From Doryteuthis pealeii (taxonomy: Eukaryota > Mollusca > Cephalopoda > Myopsida > Loliginidae): 64,000 bases of DNA. Positions 23,219 to 34,055 of this stretch are shown piece after piece. Made by a program: the position numbers and the translations under genes. The DNA lies in assembly GCA_023376005.1 (NCBI GenBank), contig CM042157.1:65777036-65841035 (forward strand). Reading direction: 5' to 3'. Each line of letters opens with the position of its first letter. Position 1 is the first letter of the stretch. The notes beneath the pieces are model-generated. The model searched no databases, was not told where the DNA came from, and saw only the letters and a list, made by a program, of their open reading frames with translations.

Positions 23219-23238
23219 CAAAGTTTATGTTCCGAGTA

Positions 23239-23267
23239 CTTTTGGCACTTCGAAGTGCCATCATCAG
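23239..23267 (-). other. Hammerhead-like core, copy c, with perfect 18-bp palindrome
   Basis: The minus strand reads canonical CTGATGA, then the self-complementary TGGCACTTCGAAGTGCCA, then AAAGT where GAAA would be expected. This pattern occurs at the ends of Penelope-like elements. Confidence 0.45.
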
Positions 23268-23467
23268 GGGGGATGTTTTCCAGATTTTCAAATTATATTA
23301 ATGGATGTGGAGGCTGGAAGGTGGAGAATTGATGGGAAAGGTGCTATAGGCATTTTAAAATGTGTGTACTGCAGTGGAAATTAATTTTGTTTAAGGATGG
23401 TTTGTATTGTTTTATGTATAAAGCTTCTAGTATTTGGAGTTTTTGTGCAGAATGTGTGTATTTTCGG

Positions 23468-23546
<79 letters not shown>
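23468..23546. repeat. (AT)n(GT)n microsatellite
   Basis: (TA)n at about 23468-23505, then (GT)n at 23507-23544. It directly abuts the LINE end, as at 15999. Confidence 0.97.
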
Positions 23547-23815
23547 AAACTACACAAGGAAGCTGCGTGATGTTTTTTGACAAATCCTGGAAGCTGTATC
23601 TTACAAAACACCAGTTGCACTGTCACTTCTGATCAGCATAAACTTGCTTTCACCAGCTCTGTACGGATACTGGGTGCCGTCTAAAGGACTTGCCAAGTGT
23701 GATGGCCGATAGGACAGATACCGAGAGAAAGCAGACGTAGGGCTGTATGTATTTGCCTTTTAATTTCTACTTGCGGGCTCACATCATCATCACCATCATC
23801 ATGATCATTAAGTTG
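23547..23815 (+). mobile_element. LINE ORF2 3' end with (ATC)n tail
   Basis: The frames read DKSWKLYLTKHQLHCHF, then, after a frameshift, QLCTDTGCRLKDLPSVMAD and RTDTERKQT. The (CATCAT)-type tail is at about 23783-23815. It is the sister of 15714-15995 and related to the LINE fragments at 42820 and 58420, which read KSWMQHPTKKQLYCHLPP. Confidence 0.85.
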
Positions 23816-23999
23816 TACAATTTACATTCCTTATTCCACGGTTATCCCCCGTATTTGTTCTTTTTTGGCCACTAGGTGACGTAAAACCAAAATCTTTCTC
23901 TTTTTTCAATTTGCTTGAACATGTAATGATGTACATCAGCGTTCTCCTGTCTACATGACAGGAGGCTTTGTGCCCTCACAATTTTTTTTTAATAGCATC
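23816..23999. other. Short unassigned spacer
   Basis: It contains an inverted pair TCTCCTGTC/GACAGGAG near 23943-23964. Nothing else is recognised. Confidence 0.3.
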
Positions 24000-24205
24000 T
24001 CACACAACAATTCCATTCGAACATGGAATAAACTACCATCATCAATAGTGAATGCCCCATCCCTAAACTCCTTTAAGGCAAGGTTAGATAATCTGTGAAA
24101 AAAGTATAAGTATTCAGTAGAATTAAGATGAATGTTTATAAGGAACAGCAGACAGGTCTCAGACCTAATAAACTAGCTGAAAAGGTATTATTATTATATT
24201 TTACA
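24000..24205 (+). mobile_element. CR1/L2-like LINE 3' end
   Basis: The frame reads TWNKLPSSIVNAPSLNSFKA and then RLDNL. It ends ACCTAATAAACTAGCTGAAA followed by a short (ATT) tail. It is a copy of the element at 16238-16560. Confidence 0.85.
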
Positions 24206-24243
24206 TACGTTCTTATTTAATTTAGTTTAGGCTTTATAATCTA

Positions 24244-24296
24244 CAAGGTGTGTTAAAAAGTATTGAGATTTTTTTTGTACATTTTGATACACCTTG
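24244..24296. mobile_element. 53-bp vestigial mariner (both TIRs only)
   Basis: CAAGGTGTGTTAAAAAGTAT at the left and GTACATTTTGATACACCTTG at the right are inverted and flanked by TA. The TIR resembles that of the mariner at 27397. The minisatellite starts immediately after it. Confidence 0.65.
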
Positions 24297-24298
24297 TA

Positions 24299-25985
24299 TG
24301 CTAAAATAAAAATAATCTCTAATGCATTCCTAATCTCTAATGTAAAAAATAATCTCTAATGCCTAATGGTAAAAATAATCTCTAATGCATTCCTATAGTA
24401 AAAATAATCTCTAATGCATTCCTATAGTAAAAAATAATCTCTAATGCATTCCTATAGTAAAAAATAATCTCTAAAAAATAATCTCTAATGCATTCCTATG
24501 TCTATAGTAAAAATAATCTCTAATGCATTCCTATAGTAAAAATAATGTAGTAAAATAATCTCTAATAATAATCTATAGTAAAAATAATCTCTAATGCATT
24601 CCTATGGTAAAAAAAATCTCTAATGCATTCCTATAGTAAAAATAATCTCTAAAAAAATAATCTCTATGTAAAAATAATCTTCCTATAGTAAAAATAATCT
24701 CTAATGCATTCCTATAGTAAAAAATAATCTCTAATGCATTCTATAGTAAAATAATCTCTAATGCATTCCTAAAAAATAATCTCTAATGCATTCCTATAGT
24801 AAAAATAATCTCTAATGCATTCCTATAGTAATCTCTAATGATCTCTAATGCATTCCTATAGTAAAAATAATCTCTAATGCATTCCTATAGTAAAAAATAA
24901 TCTCTAATGCATTCCTATAGTAAAAATAATCTCTAATGCATTCCTAATATGTAAAAATAATCTCTAATGCATTCCTATGGTAAAAAATAATCTCTAATGC
25001 ATCCTATAGTAAAATAATCTCTAATGCATTCCTATGGTAAAAAATAATCTCTAATGCATTCCTATAGTAAAAAATAATCTCTAATGCATTCCTATAGTAA
25101 AAATAATCTCTAATGCATTCCTAAGTAAAAAAATAATCTCTAATGCATTCCTATAGTAAAAAATAATCTCTAATGCATTCCTAGTAAAAATAATCTCTAA
25201 TGCATTCCTATAGTAAAAATAATCTCTAATGCATTCCTATAGTAAAATAATCTCTAATGCATTCCTATAGTAAAAATAATCTCTAATGCATTCCTATAGT
25301 AAAAATAATCTCTAATGCATATGTAAAAATAATCTCTAATGCATTCCTATGGTAAAAAAATAATCTCTAATGCATTCCTATAGTAAAAATAATCTCTAAT
25401 GCATTCCTATAGTAAAAATAATCTCTAATGCATTCCTATAGTAAAAAATAATCTCTAATGCATTCCTATAGTAAAAATAATCTCTAATGCATTCCTATGG
25501 TAAAAAAATAATCTCTAATGCATTCCTATAGTAAAAATAATCTTTAATGCATTCCTATGGTAAAAATAATCTCTAATGCATTCCTATAGTAAAAATAATC
25601 TCTAATGCATTCCTATGGTAAAAAATAATCTCTAATGCATTCCTATAGTAAAAATAATCTCTAATGCATTCCTATCTATAGTAAAAATAATCTCTAATGC
25701 ATTCCTATAGTAAAAATAATCTCTAATGCATTCCTATGGTAAAAAATAATCTCTAATGCATTCCTATAGTAAAAAAATAATCTCTAATGCATTCCTATAG
25801 TAAAAATAATCTCTAATGCATTCCTATAGTAAAAATAATCTCTAATGCATTCCTATGGTAAAAAAATAATCTCTAATGCATTCCTATTGTAAAAATAATC
25901 TCTAATGCATTCCTATAGTAAAAATCATTTTCCAATGCACTCCTCTAGTAAAAAAAAAATTTCGATGAATTTCTATAAAAAATAC
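24299..25985 (+). repeat. Minisatellite, unit ~28-29 bp, about 55-60 copies
   Basis: The consensus unit is TAATCTCTAATGCATTCC followed by TATAGTAAAAA, with A-run length and TATAGT/TATGGT variants. Units between 24300 and 24850 are often truncated or fused; those from 25150 on are regular. The last two units (25920-25985) are strongly diverged, as is usual at an array edge. There are no unique spacers, so it is not a CRISPR array. Confidence 0.98.
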
Positions 25986-26325
25986 TGTTAATCTAGAAAT
26001 GTTTTTTTCTGGTTTTCAAAATACAACTCACTGAATAGTCAAAGTGGATCTAATTTCTATTTTTTATGGCAAAGAAAACTAAATATTCACAACAGCTAAT
26101 TTCAAAGTTTAAACTTCCAAATAAAATAGAGGGTGCGGCAGATATACTACAAACATTTTAAACTGTCAACTGTTTGATGCAAGGGAACTTTGTCATGTGA
26201 ACGGGAGTGTTATGCGTATCGACGACTGAATGCTTGTCTTCCATGTGTGTCGTCTATCAATACCACCACCCACCGCTAACCCTTAATTGTTGAGGTAGGA
26301 TAGACCTAGACACTTTGTTGCATAA

Positions 26326-26374
<49 letters not shown>

Positions 26375-26423
26375 GATTTATTATATAACAATGTATATAA
26401 CAAACGCACAATCGCTTTGACCA
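25986..26423. other. Unassigned, with (AT)n at 26330-26370
   Basis: The (AT)n run is pure. The rest is not recognised. Confidence 0.4.
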
Positions 26424-26706
26424 TATATATTTACCAACCCCTCCTCACGAGCAGGATGCGACACAAGGTCAATTTCTTAAGCGGAGTTTAACAGGTTTGA
26501 ATTCAGAGTTTCTTTCTCCTAGACCGGTTCACTAGGCATGGTTAAAGAGTTCAGTCTGCCCTGCTATTTACCCATAGCTGGAGGGAGAATTGGATTTCCC
26601 AAGGGTATTAGCGCCATGTGAATTGTTAACAGCTTCGTCTAGGAATTGAACTCGGGGTTGACGAGTCCATTTCCTACGACTCTAACCATTAGACCCCGTG
26701 CCTTCA
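26424..26706 (-). mobile_element. SINE-B, near full length
   Basis: The minus strand reads GGTCTAATGGTTAGAGTCGT (A box) and CCGAGTTCAATTCCTAGACG (B box), then the CTCCCTCCAGCTATGGGTAA block. It ends GGAGGGGTTGGTAAATATAT. Confidence 0.85.
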
Positions 26707-26794
26707 TATCGTTTTGACCATATCTTTCACATTTTCAAAACCTTTCGCTGCCCGAAGATTTTTCCACTTAAACAATCAATTTTAAATAGCATTT

Positions 26795-26989
26795 AACGAG
26801 AACGAGTAGTAGCAAGGAATTAGTGGGAGGTAATTCAATTGGTAGTGGGAGTTTTTGGAATGGTAGTAGTTTGAACAAAGCGTTGGTGTTTTTGTGCCCC
26901 CCCCCTCCAAAAAAATCACCACCGCTTTATTCAAACTACTACCATTCCAAAAACCTCCCACTAATTCCTTGCTACTACTCGTTCTCGTT
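26795..26989. repeat. Long foldback (inverted repeat), arms ~85-105 bp
   Basis: The left arm AACGAGAACGAGTAGTAGCA...GAATGGTAGTAGTTTGAA is matched, inverted, by TTCAAACTACTACCATTC...TGCTACTACTCGTTCTCG. The left arm carries a 21-bp extra block (about 26831-26851) that partly repeats its neighbour. The loop is a C run of about ten bases (26897-26907). Confidence 0.9.
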
Positions 26990-27026
26990 TTTAACGAGAC
27001 ATGAAAACTATTCCATCATTTCCCAT

Positions 27027-27054
27027 CTGAGGATGGCAAAGTGTATTGCCGAAA
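27027..27054 (+). other. Hammerhead-like core, copy d
   Basis: The plus strand reads CTGAGGA, T, stem GGCA/TGCC with an 8-9-nt loop, then GAAA. It lies 38 bp after the foldback and 130 bp before an (AT)n run (27187-27251). Confidence 0.4.
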
Positions 27055-27185
27055 GCGCAAGTGTTGAAACCTTCGGTGGACCGTTATACCAGTTCCACCC
27101 TGACACCAGAAAGATGGCCCGAAGATTGGAAAGGATCAATGAAAGACTTTTCAGACAGGAATTGTCTGTTCAATTCAACAAAATT

Positions 27186-27186
<1 letters not shown>

Positions 27187-27251
<65 letters not shown>
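27187..27251. repeat. (TA)n microsatellite
   Basis: About 32 pure AT units after a short (TG) run. Confidence 0.97.
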
Positions 27252-27254
<3 letters not shown>

Positions 27255-27396
27255 GTAAAAGTATCCAACTGACTGGTATGTTGGGGATACATCTATTTGG
27301 GATCATCAATATCTCCTGAACATCCACAATGCATGCCCATGTTGATGCAAACTTATAGATTCATACATGTGGATTACATCCCTACTTATCCACATA

Positions 27397-28289
27397 GGTG
27401 AGTCAAAAAGTAATTCCATTTTGTTTAGGACAAGCATAATTACCAACACAGAAACATGTATCATACATCAAAATGAAGCTGGTCCTCTGCGGATCACATC
27501 ATTATTTCTTCACATAGTGGCCGTTTCTCTCAATAGTAATGTTCCACCTTCGAATGAGACCATGTATCCCTGCCCGGTAAAATTCTGTTGACTGTTCTTT
27601 GAGCCACTTCTTCACTACAGATTTCACTTCCTCGTCACTGGAATGATGTTTGCCTCTCCAACCATCTTTCATGGGGCCAAAGAGATAGTCTGAAGGTGCT
27701 AGATTTAGTGAGTATGGAGGATGCGGTAGAGTTGTCCTGATGCTTGTGTGCTATCGGAAAAATTATAGTTGAATTATTTGTTCCTGGCACCAGAGGGTGA
27801 ATCGCCAATATATGATATTGACGCCTAAATTAAACCCCTTGACGAAAGTCACTTATCGTTTAGGCACTCAACAGGCGAGACGCGTTTTCAAGCGCTCCCT
27901 TAACCTTGTCAACCAGCGAGTGGTTTCATCTAGCGCTACCCTACCTTCAACCTCAGCAACATAAGTCTGGCTAGCAAATGCTACAGATTTGCAACCCTTT
28001 TTGTACCTTTTGAATATATGTTTCTTTATCTTAAATTGTTGTTCTCGTCTTAATCCATTTGAAATTACTTGCCTACCATCGGAAAATTTTAAGAGTCCTG
28101 AAATATCTCTTAATGTTGTCGAGTGTTGTCAGGCAGAAAGAGGACGTTGTCGATTGGCAAGTTGGATCTTACTTGTCCGCTTCTTGCTCTGAGCATCGTT
28201 AAGATCTCAATATAGGCCTTAGTTTTATAATAATAATTTAAAAAATCACATGAAATAAAGAAAATGGCATTACTTTTTGACACACCTCA
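27397..28289 (-). mobile_element. Mariner-like element, broken, with foreign insert
   Basis: The ends GTGAGTCAAAAAGTAATTCC and, reversed, GTGTGTCAAAAAGTAATGCC form TIRs flanked by TA. The minus-strand frame near 27730-27500 reads HPPYSLNLAPSDYLFGPMKD, then HHSSDEEVKSVVKKWLKEQ, the C-terminus of a mariner transposase including the last catalytic Asp (APSD). Beyond about 27745 the transposase is lost and other sequence follows, including a repeat (27785-27990) also found at 47690-47870. Confidence 0.85.
27785..27990 (+). repeat. Dispersed repeat shared with 47690-47870
   Basis: TTGTTCCTGGCACCAGAGGG, ATTGACGCCTAAATTAAACC and ATAAGTCTGGCTAGC align with CTGCTCTTGGCAGCAGGGGG, ATTGGCGCCGAAATTGAATC and ATAAGTCTGACTAC at the other site. 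Its class is unknown. Confidence 0.5.
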
Positions 28290-28825
28290 TAATTTATCTA
28301 AAAGAATGAGAAATGGTCTAACTGAAACTTTCAAAATATTAAATGGAATTACAAATTATGGTAGACATTTTTCGTAAACTGAACATTAACTACATAAATG
28401 AGAGTAACCTCCCCTCGTTTCTTTCACTTTGAGGAAGCCTTTTGGTCGGCCATTTTCATTTCACCGTAAATCTACATTTTTAATGTTTTTCCACAAACTC
28501 CAAAAAGTAAGTCTATTTTGGAAATTTTGTAAGAAAAAAAGTTTAAGTTGGAGTTATTGCCCTTAGTGAAATTTGGGCTCCTGCTGATTGTTTTTTTGTT
28601 GTTTTTTTTTTTTTTTTTTTTTTGTATTTTGAGTTATGTTTGAAAAAGTCCATTTTAATTGATTCTAATTAGTCGTAACTTGCAATTAAGTCAAAAACAG
28701 ACTTGTTTCTTACTTTACATTCTGACTATCACCTTCGCCCTCTCCATGTATGTCTTGATTATCTCCTCATTATATATATATGTTAGTTTCGCTGGCAGAT
28801 ATATACAGGCACACTCGAATACCTC
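28290..28825. other. Unassigned, poly(T) at 28600-28623
   Basis: Nothing recognised. Confidence 0.35.
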
Positions 28826-28895
28826 AGGTATTGTAATGGTTCGCGAGTTTGGCTGGCAGATCACTGTTGGTGAGTTCGAGTCTCACTGAGTGCCT
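28826..28895 (+). repeat. tRNA-like sequence (SINE head or relic)
   Basis: AGGTATT at the 5' end pairs (with two G-U) to AGTGCCT at the 3' end. TAATGGTTCGCG is A-box-like, and GTGAG-TTCGAGT-CTCAC is a perfect T arm. Two extra bases lie between T arm and acceptor, and no clean anticodon stem is visible, so I do not call a functional tRNA. Confidence 0.5.
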
Positions 28896-29021
28896 CGTAC
28901 TTTCGGACTTGTGCCACAGCTAAGCTTAGCAAATAACTATATAAAACAACCACAAAATTTAGTTATCCTTAAACACTTAAAAAGTTGAAGTCAAAAGATA
29001 CCCAATGAAAATTTATACGGG

Positions 29022-29092
<71 letters not shown>
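29022..29092. repeat. (CT)n microsatellite
   Basis: About 34 pure CT units. The Leu-Ser and Arg-Glu open frames over it are artefacts. Confidence 0.97.
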
Positions 29093-29094
<2 letters not shown>

Positions 29095-29261
29095 GCCAAC
29101 GAAAAATACCATTCAATTTCGCTATCCCAACTACCCGACTCAGATGCATTTAAAGTACACCCTGAATTAATCATAAAAGTTATTTCGAGCCCTAAAAATG
29201 TAATCAAAAAGTACCATGACTAAATATCTAACTTTAATATATAAAGGAAGACTGTGTATAT

Positions 29262-29364
29262 GTGGTGTCGGCGGTGTAGTAGCTAACCTGCTGAACTGCG
29301 ACATCATAGTCAGCGAGTTCAATCTCCAGTCACGCTATTACGTTCAGTTTCGGACTAATACCAT
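29262..29364 (+). mobile_element. SINE-D head and body
   Basis: TGTCGGCGGTGTAGTAGCTA, CATCATAGTCAGCGAGTTCA, CGCTATTACGTTCAGTTTCG and GACTAATACC run straight into a (CT)n tract, as in the S1 blocks at 36256 and 44307. Confidence 0.75.
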
Positions 29365-29365
29365 T

Positions 29366-29429
<64 letters not shown>

Positions 29430-29445
29430 ACACACACACACACAT
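29366..29445. repeat. (CT)n(CA)n microsatellite
   Basis: (CT)n at about 29366-29427, followed by about eight CA units. Confidence 0.95.
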
Positions 29446-31150
29446 AGATACCTGTGAATTATGTGTAAAAAATAAAATTGTATACACTGTACATTAAATT
29501 ACATAAGTAGTAGATCTAATCAAACAAATATTTCAGATTCACGGTAATTTTCGAACCCAGTGACCTAGTTCAACCTTTTTATTTTTCTATCATTATTATC
29601 TATGACATATTATCTATGACATTAGACATAAACATAAAAATACATACACGTACATACATACATTTTGCATTAAATTTTGTCAAATGAGATTTTGTAGTGT
29701 GAGATAGTGCTCTCTAAGTAGTTTAACTTGTTGTGTTGTTATATTTTCCTATATATAATTACACATCACACTAGCATCAAACATTATTCAACAATGCAAG
29801 AGAAACAACGAAGTCGGGTTAAAATACACAACTTGTATTAAAGTAAAGTTACAAAATGTAGTACATGATACCGGGCAAAGTCCTTTTCATTTGTTCTTGT
29901 TTTAAAAGTTCCTATTTTGTCTTATTTCACTTCCCGATTATGGAACTAACTTGTTTGCGTGATGATTACTTATCTGTCATCCTCTAACTGAATTCTCCTC
30001 CTTCCTAGAATTCCCGCTTCTTATTTTGGCGCTCGATTTTGAATATTGGAATTTTTATCTTTTAAAATAAATAAAAAAACATTTGTGGTATATTGCATGC
30101 CCTTTTCCCTTTTGGTCTGTCTAACAAAGGAGGGGCTCCTGGAACTGGCGCCTGGTCTGGACCTTTTTTGATGACATGTCCGTCGAGATCTGCCTCTTTG
30201 TAACTGGGAAGTCGAGGCGTGTGGACGCGTCTTAGATTCTGGCATCGCAACCAGCAGATTGTCCTTTCATAGCGCTGTGAGATGAACCCTAAGCTGCTTG
30301 AATACAGACATTGGCCGGTTTAAAAAAAAAAAACCTTGATTGAGAAAAGGTGGCTAATTGCTGTTGCAACCCTACAGAATTCCCAGAACGGCTGAGACGG
30401 TGGTTTCTTCATTTTCCTTTGGCGAAAAAGGTCGCGGTTCTTTTCTCTCACATTCTTCTCCCCAAGGAAGAAACTTTGTTGGAGTGTCCATCCCTTTGGG
30501 GGGAAACGGACAGCTACGCGTGAAAAGAAAGAAGTTACTAGCGCAGAGGGGCCAGCCATAATCTACAACCGGAAACCTCAGTCCTTGGCGAAAAGGAACG
30601 AGAAATTTTAAGAGAACTGTGAGTTCTGTGAAACTGTTTGTCTCTCCTGCGCGAGAGAAACTCATTTTTTAAAGGGTTATTTTATTGTTTAATACCCTTT
30701 CTGTTCCTGTAAGTGTAAACCTTTTTTATACACTTTTATCCTATTTTTGTATCTTTGTATTTTGTATTGTGTTACTCGACCCCTAAAATTTTATACAAGT
30801 TTGTTTAATTTAAATTGTTTATATTTAATTTTGCCTCCTTTAGTGGAGAAATTTGTGAAATAAAATTCTATTTCATTATCAAATAAGACCATTATTCATT
30901 TCATGTTTCCCTACCCTTTTTTATTGACGACGTCATTTTGTTCTACATTCGCTATGTTTTTGAAAGAGGAAAAATTCGCGATATGAATTCTAGCGTCTGT
31001 CAGTTCCGTTATACATTTTTAGAATATGTACTCCCCCCCCCCTTTCTCGAACAATCGACAACCGCCATTTTATTAACCATTACAAACTAATGAGAATTCC
31101 CCTTGTAGAATAATGAGATGTGGACAGAACCAACATTTTAGTTATACGTA
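29446..31150. other. Unassigned, possibly LTR-derived
   Basis: 30300-30680 is richer in GC than its surroundings and reads TCCCCAAGGAAGAAACTTTG and CAAAGGGATGGACACTCC-type sequence on opposite strands. GTGAAATAAAATTCTATTTC at about 30856 resembles an LTR polyadenylation region. I found no partner LTR or primer-binding site, and no motif in the short open frames at 30021-30665. Confidence 0.3.
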
Positions 31151-31779
31151 TCTTATTATAATGGAGATTGTGTGTTTTTCTGTCTGTAATCAAAACTATA
31201 TTACTACTCAAGTCACAATTCCCCTAGTTATTTATGTCTCATTCTGCATGCTTTTATTTTTAAATAAACCTCAATTACTAATAAAAATGTTTTACATTAT
31301 TAATACTGTTGGCCTTATCTACGTACTATTAATATGCAATTGTATTTATATATACAACAAAATAGCGGTTTACAGTGTGAACGGGAAGGCTAATTTGCAT
31401 ATTGATATTAAAAATTTGATTTTAATAAATATGTGCTAAGTATTATTGATTTCTAATTGTTTGGTTTTATCTTAATGAATATGAACAAAAATCTCGGGGA
31501 TAAATCTTAAAAGAAATCCATTAACAAGAAGAAATAACAGTAATTTTATTATTTACTTACTATTTTAACTGAATAATCAAGTTAGGAAAATTTAGCAATG
31601 AAAGACCGGAGTGATGGAAGAGTAAATTTAAATTGTTCATTTCTTTTATTATACTCCCCTTTGTTTCAATTTTTTTATTTGCATTCTTATTTAGTTTTAT
31701 TAGCCTTTTTTATTTAATATAATATTTTATTACATTAAAAGTTAAATACTTGCACTTGGAGGGTGCCTATATTTGCTAG
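31151..31779 (+). mobile_element. Non-autonomous Helitron, copy 2 (complete)
   Basis: It starts TCTTATTATAATGGAGATTG after an A. The 3' hairpin GCACTTGGAGGGTGC is followed 13 bp later by the terminus CTAG, then T. It is 629 bp. An open frame at 31113-31439 enters the element and from ATG 31161 reads MEIVCFSVCNQNYITTQVT, a hydrophobic middle, then YNKIAVYSVNGKANLHIDIK. The last block matches copy 1 nearly residue for residue. No Rep/helicase domain is present. Confidence 0.85.
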
Positions 31780-32500
31780 TTCTAATAGTGGAAAATTACA
31801 CAGATTTTGGGGTGACATGTGAAAGGCTGCCAGTCAGTTTCTGATTGGTCAGCACAAGACAAGAACGAGTGTGAGAGAAAAAGAGAAAAGAATATTACAA
31901 TTTACACTCCTACTCTAAATTGTAAAGAAAACGGTCAGATAAGAGTAAAGAATAGGTAATGAACACAACTCAAGGCTTTACAACAAAACAATGCGTTTAT
32001 CAATCACAAGAACATGTAACATACAATACGTGAGTTGAGATACAAAGTGTATGCAAGATTTACAAAGTGTATGCAAGGTTTACAAAGTATATTGTATAAT
32101 GGTGTATAATGGTTTGCAAAATAATGCTTTTGCGAAACTTATCTGTCTCTTGTATTTGAAGTCTTGACTTTTACGAAATCTACGGCTCCCCCATGCTGTT
32201 CCAATTCTCCTCGTTCTGCCAACGCCTTTGCTGTGTAAAAAAAACTACGTCGTCCTCGAAGAGATTCCAGTGGAAAGAGTGTGATTTCAAGGTATCAGCC
32301 TCAAAATTCGCGGCCAAACTGAGCCTCGTAACGTGTGCTCTGATTGGTCGCTGACAAAGGCCCTTAGCCAATCGCATGAGGTATCTCATCTGTTTATGGC
32401 TAAGACCCCTGAGCTCTGTTGCAATGGTCAAAGGGAGATAATTGATTAAGATAATATTTCTTATAAAATTGACCATACACGCATTTCCAAATGAAACTGA
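31780..32500. other. Unassigned spacer upstream of the RPS23 pseudogene
   Basis: Short direct repeats ACAAAGTGTATGCAAG.TTT occur three times at 32041-32090. Two CCAATCAGA/CTGATTGGTC-type motifs lie at 31840 and 32338. The 118-codon minus-strand frame at 32180-32536 has no motif and overlaps the pseudogene. Confidence 0.35.
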
Positions 32501-32912
<412 letters not shown>

Positions 32913-33164
32913 TTAATTAATGATCCTGCTCCGTCAAATATAAAGATGTATCTACAACGGATTCCGTTTAACGCAATCATTACACCCTAAAATTCAAGAA
33001 AATTAAAAATGTAAAAATTCAAAAATGTTCAATAAGACTCTGTAGGGATCCTAAATAGGAACTCTCTTTTACGGCAGCTCAACCTTTTTGGGGTTATTTT
33101 ATGCTGCCGCGATTATATAGTTTCAAGTAACTATTCTTAATATCAATAATCTATACCCCAATGG
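32913..33164. other. Spacer; part shared with the large duplication
   Basis: 33058-33160 (CTCTCTTTTACGGCAGCTCA, TTTTTGGGGTTATTTTATGC, TAGTTTCAAGTAACTATTCT) matches 38910-39015 and 49632-49745 inside the two duplicate copies, so this is an independent older repeat. Confidence 0.6.
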
Positions 33165-33370
33165 GTCGGTTTAGCTCAGTCGGTAGAGCCTCCGCCTAGT
33201 GAACCACAAGGTTCCGGGTTCGATACCAGGCCTGTGTAGCACAGTTTAGATATGTGCTGTAAAGTGGGGAGCTGCTGGTATGTGTGGCTATCCACCGCAT
33301 GCGCAAAAAGCAATCTCTCCTGGCTTAGCGCCAGTGAAAAGGAGATAGACTCCATCGATGTCCGGATTAT
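33165..33370 (+). mobile_element. SINE-A copy
   Basis: Head TTAGCTCAGTCGGTAGAGCC and B-box region GGTTCCGGGTTCGATACCAG, with a diverged body. It ends in a deleted 3' region before ATACTTTTTATATTG. Confidence 0.8.
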
Positions 33371-33404
33371 ACTTTTTATATTGTTTCAAATAATAAGAAG
33401 ATAA

Positions 33405-33870
33405 AAAAGAGCATCCGCCTGGGAGCCACATAGTTCCGGCTCGATAACGACCCTCACCTACTCAGCGCATGAGTAGCACAATTTTGATATGTGGAGCTGT
33501 TGGTAGATGTGGCGCTCCGGCTCATACGCAAAAACAATCACCCTGGTCTAAAGTAAGTAAAGTCGTCGGGGTGCCTAAAGTCGGTATCAGCCAAAAAGGC
33601 GGGCGTTTATCCCCTTTTCACTAGCGCTAGACCAAGGAGATTGTTTGTGTGTCTGAGACGAAGCGCCACACCCACCTACCATCAACTCCTCACTTTACCG
33701 CACAGATTCCTGCGCTGAGTTGGCAAGGCCGGTATCGAACCAGGAACCTTGTGGTTCCTAGTCCGACGCTCTACCGACTGAGCTAAAACGTCCCTAGGGA
33801 AAAGAGGATGGACTTCCTCGCTGACCTGCTGATACCGACAATATGCCACTCCGCCGATTTTACTTTTTAT
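33405..33870 (+). mobile_element. SINE-A split by a younger inverted SINE-A
   Basis: The plus-strand SINE runs 33405-33551 (CCGGCTCGATAACGACCCTC to CAATCACCCTGGTCTA) and resumes at 33796 (GGGAAAAGAGGATGGACTTC to CCACTCCGCCGATTTTACTT). The minus-strand SINE-A at 33552-33795 sits between, at the TCTA|AGGG position. Confidence 0.85.
33552..33795 (-). mobile_element. SINE-A, nested, near full length
   Basis: From GTAAAGTCGTCGGGGTGCCT (3' end) to GCTCTACCGACTGAGCTAAA (head). It is less diverged than its host SINE. Confidence 0.85.
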
Positions 33871-34055
33871 ATAGTTTCAAGTAATAAGATAAAAAAAAAA
33901 GTCAGAAGGATCCAAGCCTGGATTGGTGCTAACGGTGGGGGTGGGGGGCACTTTCAACATGGTTTATAATTATCATTCATATGGATCTCCTGGATTCTAT
34001 ACTGAAACATGTCTGTTAATAAAGCATATAAAGGCACGATGACTTTCTGAACACC
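33871..34055. other. Spacer with a mariner-end remnant
   Basis: GACTTTCTGAACACCCTGTC at about 34041 resembles the right TIR of the mariner at 10464-11356 (TATTCTGAACACCCTGTA). No transposase is visible here. Confidence 0.4.

Noticed and set aside
24299..25985. Regular ~29-bp repeats resembling a CRISPR array
   Set aside because: Units follow each other with no unique spacers, and the surroundings are eukaryotic; it is a minisatellite.
27989..28192. 67-codon plus-strand frame as a gene inside the mariner
   Set aside because: No motif; it lies in the foreign insert of a broken element.
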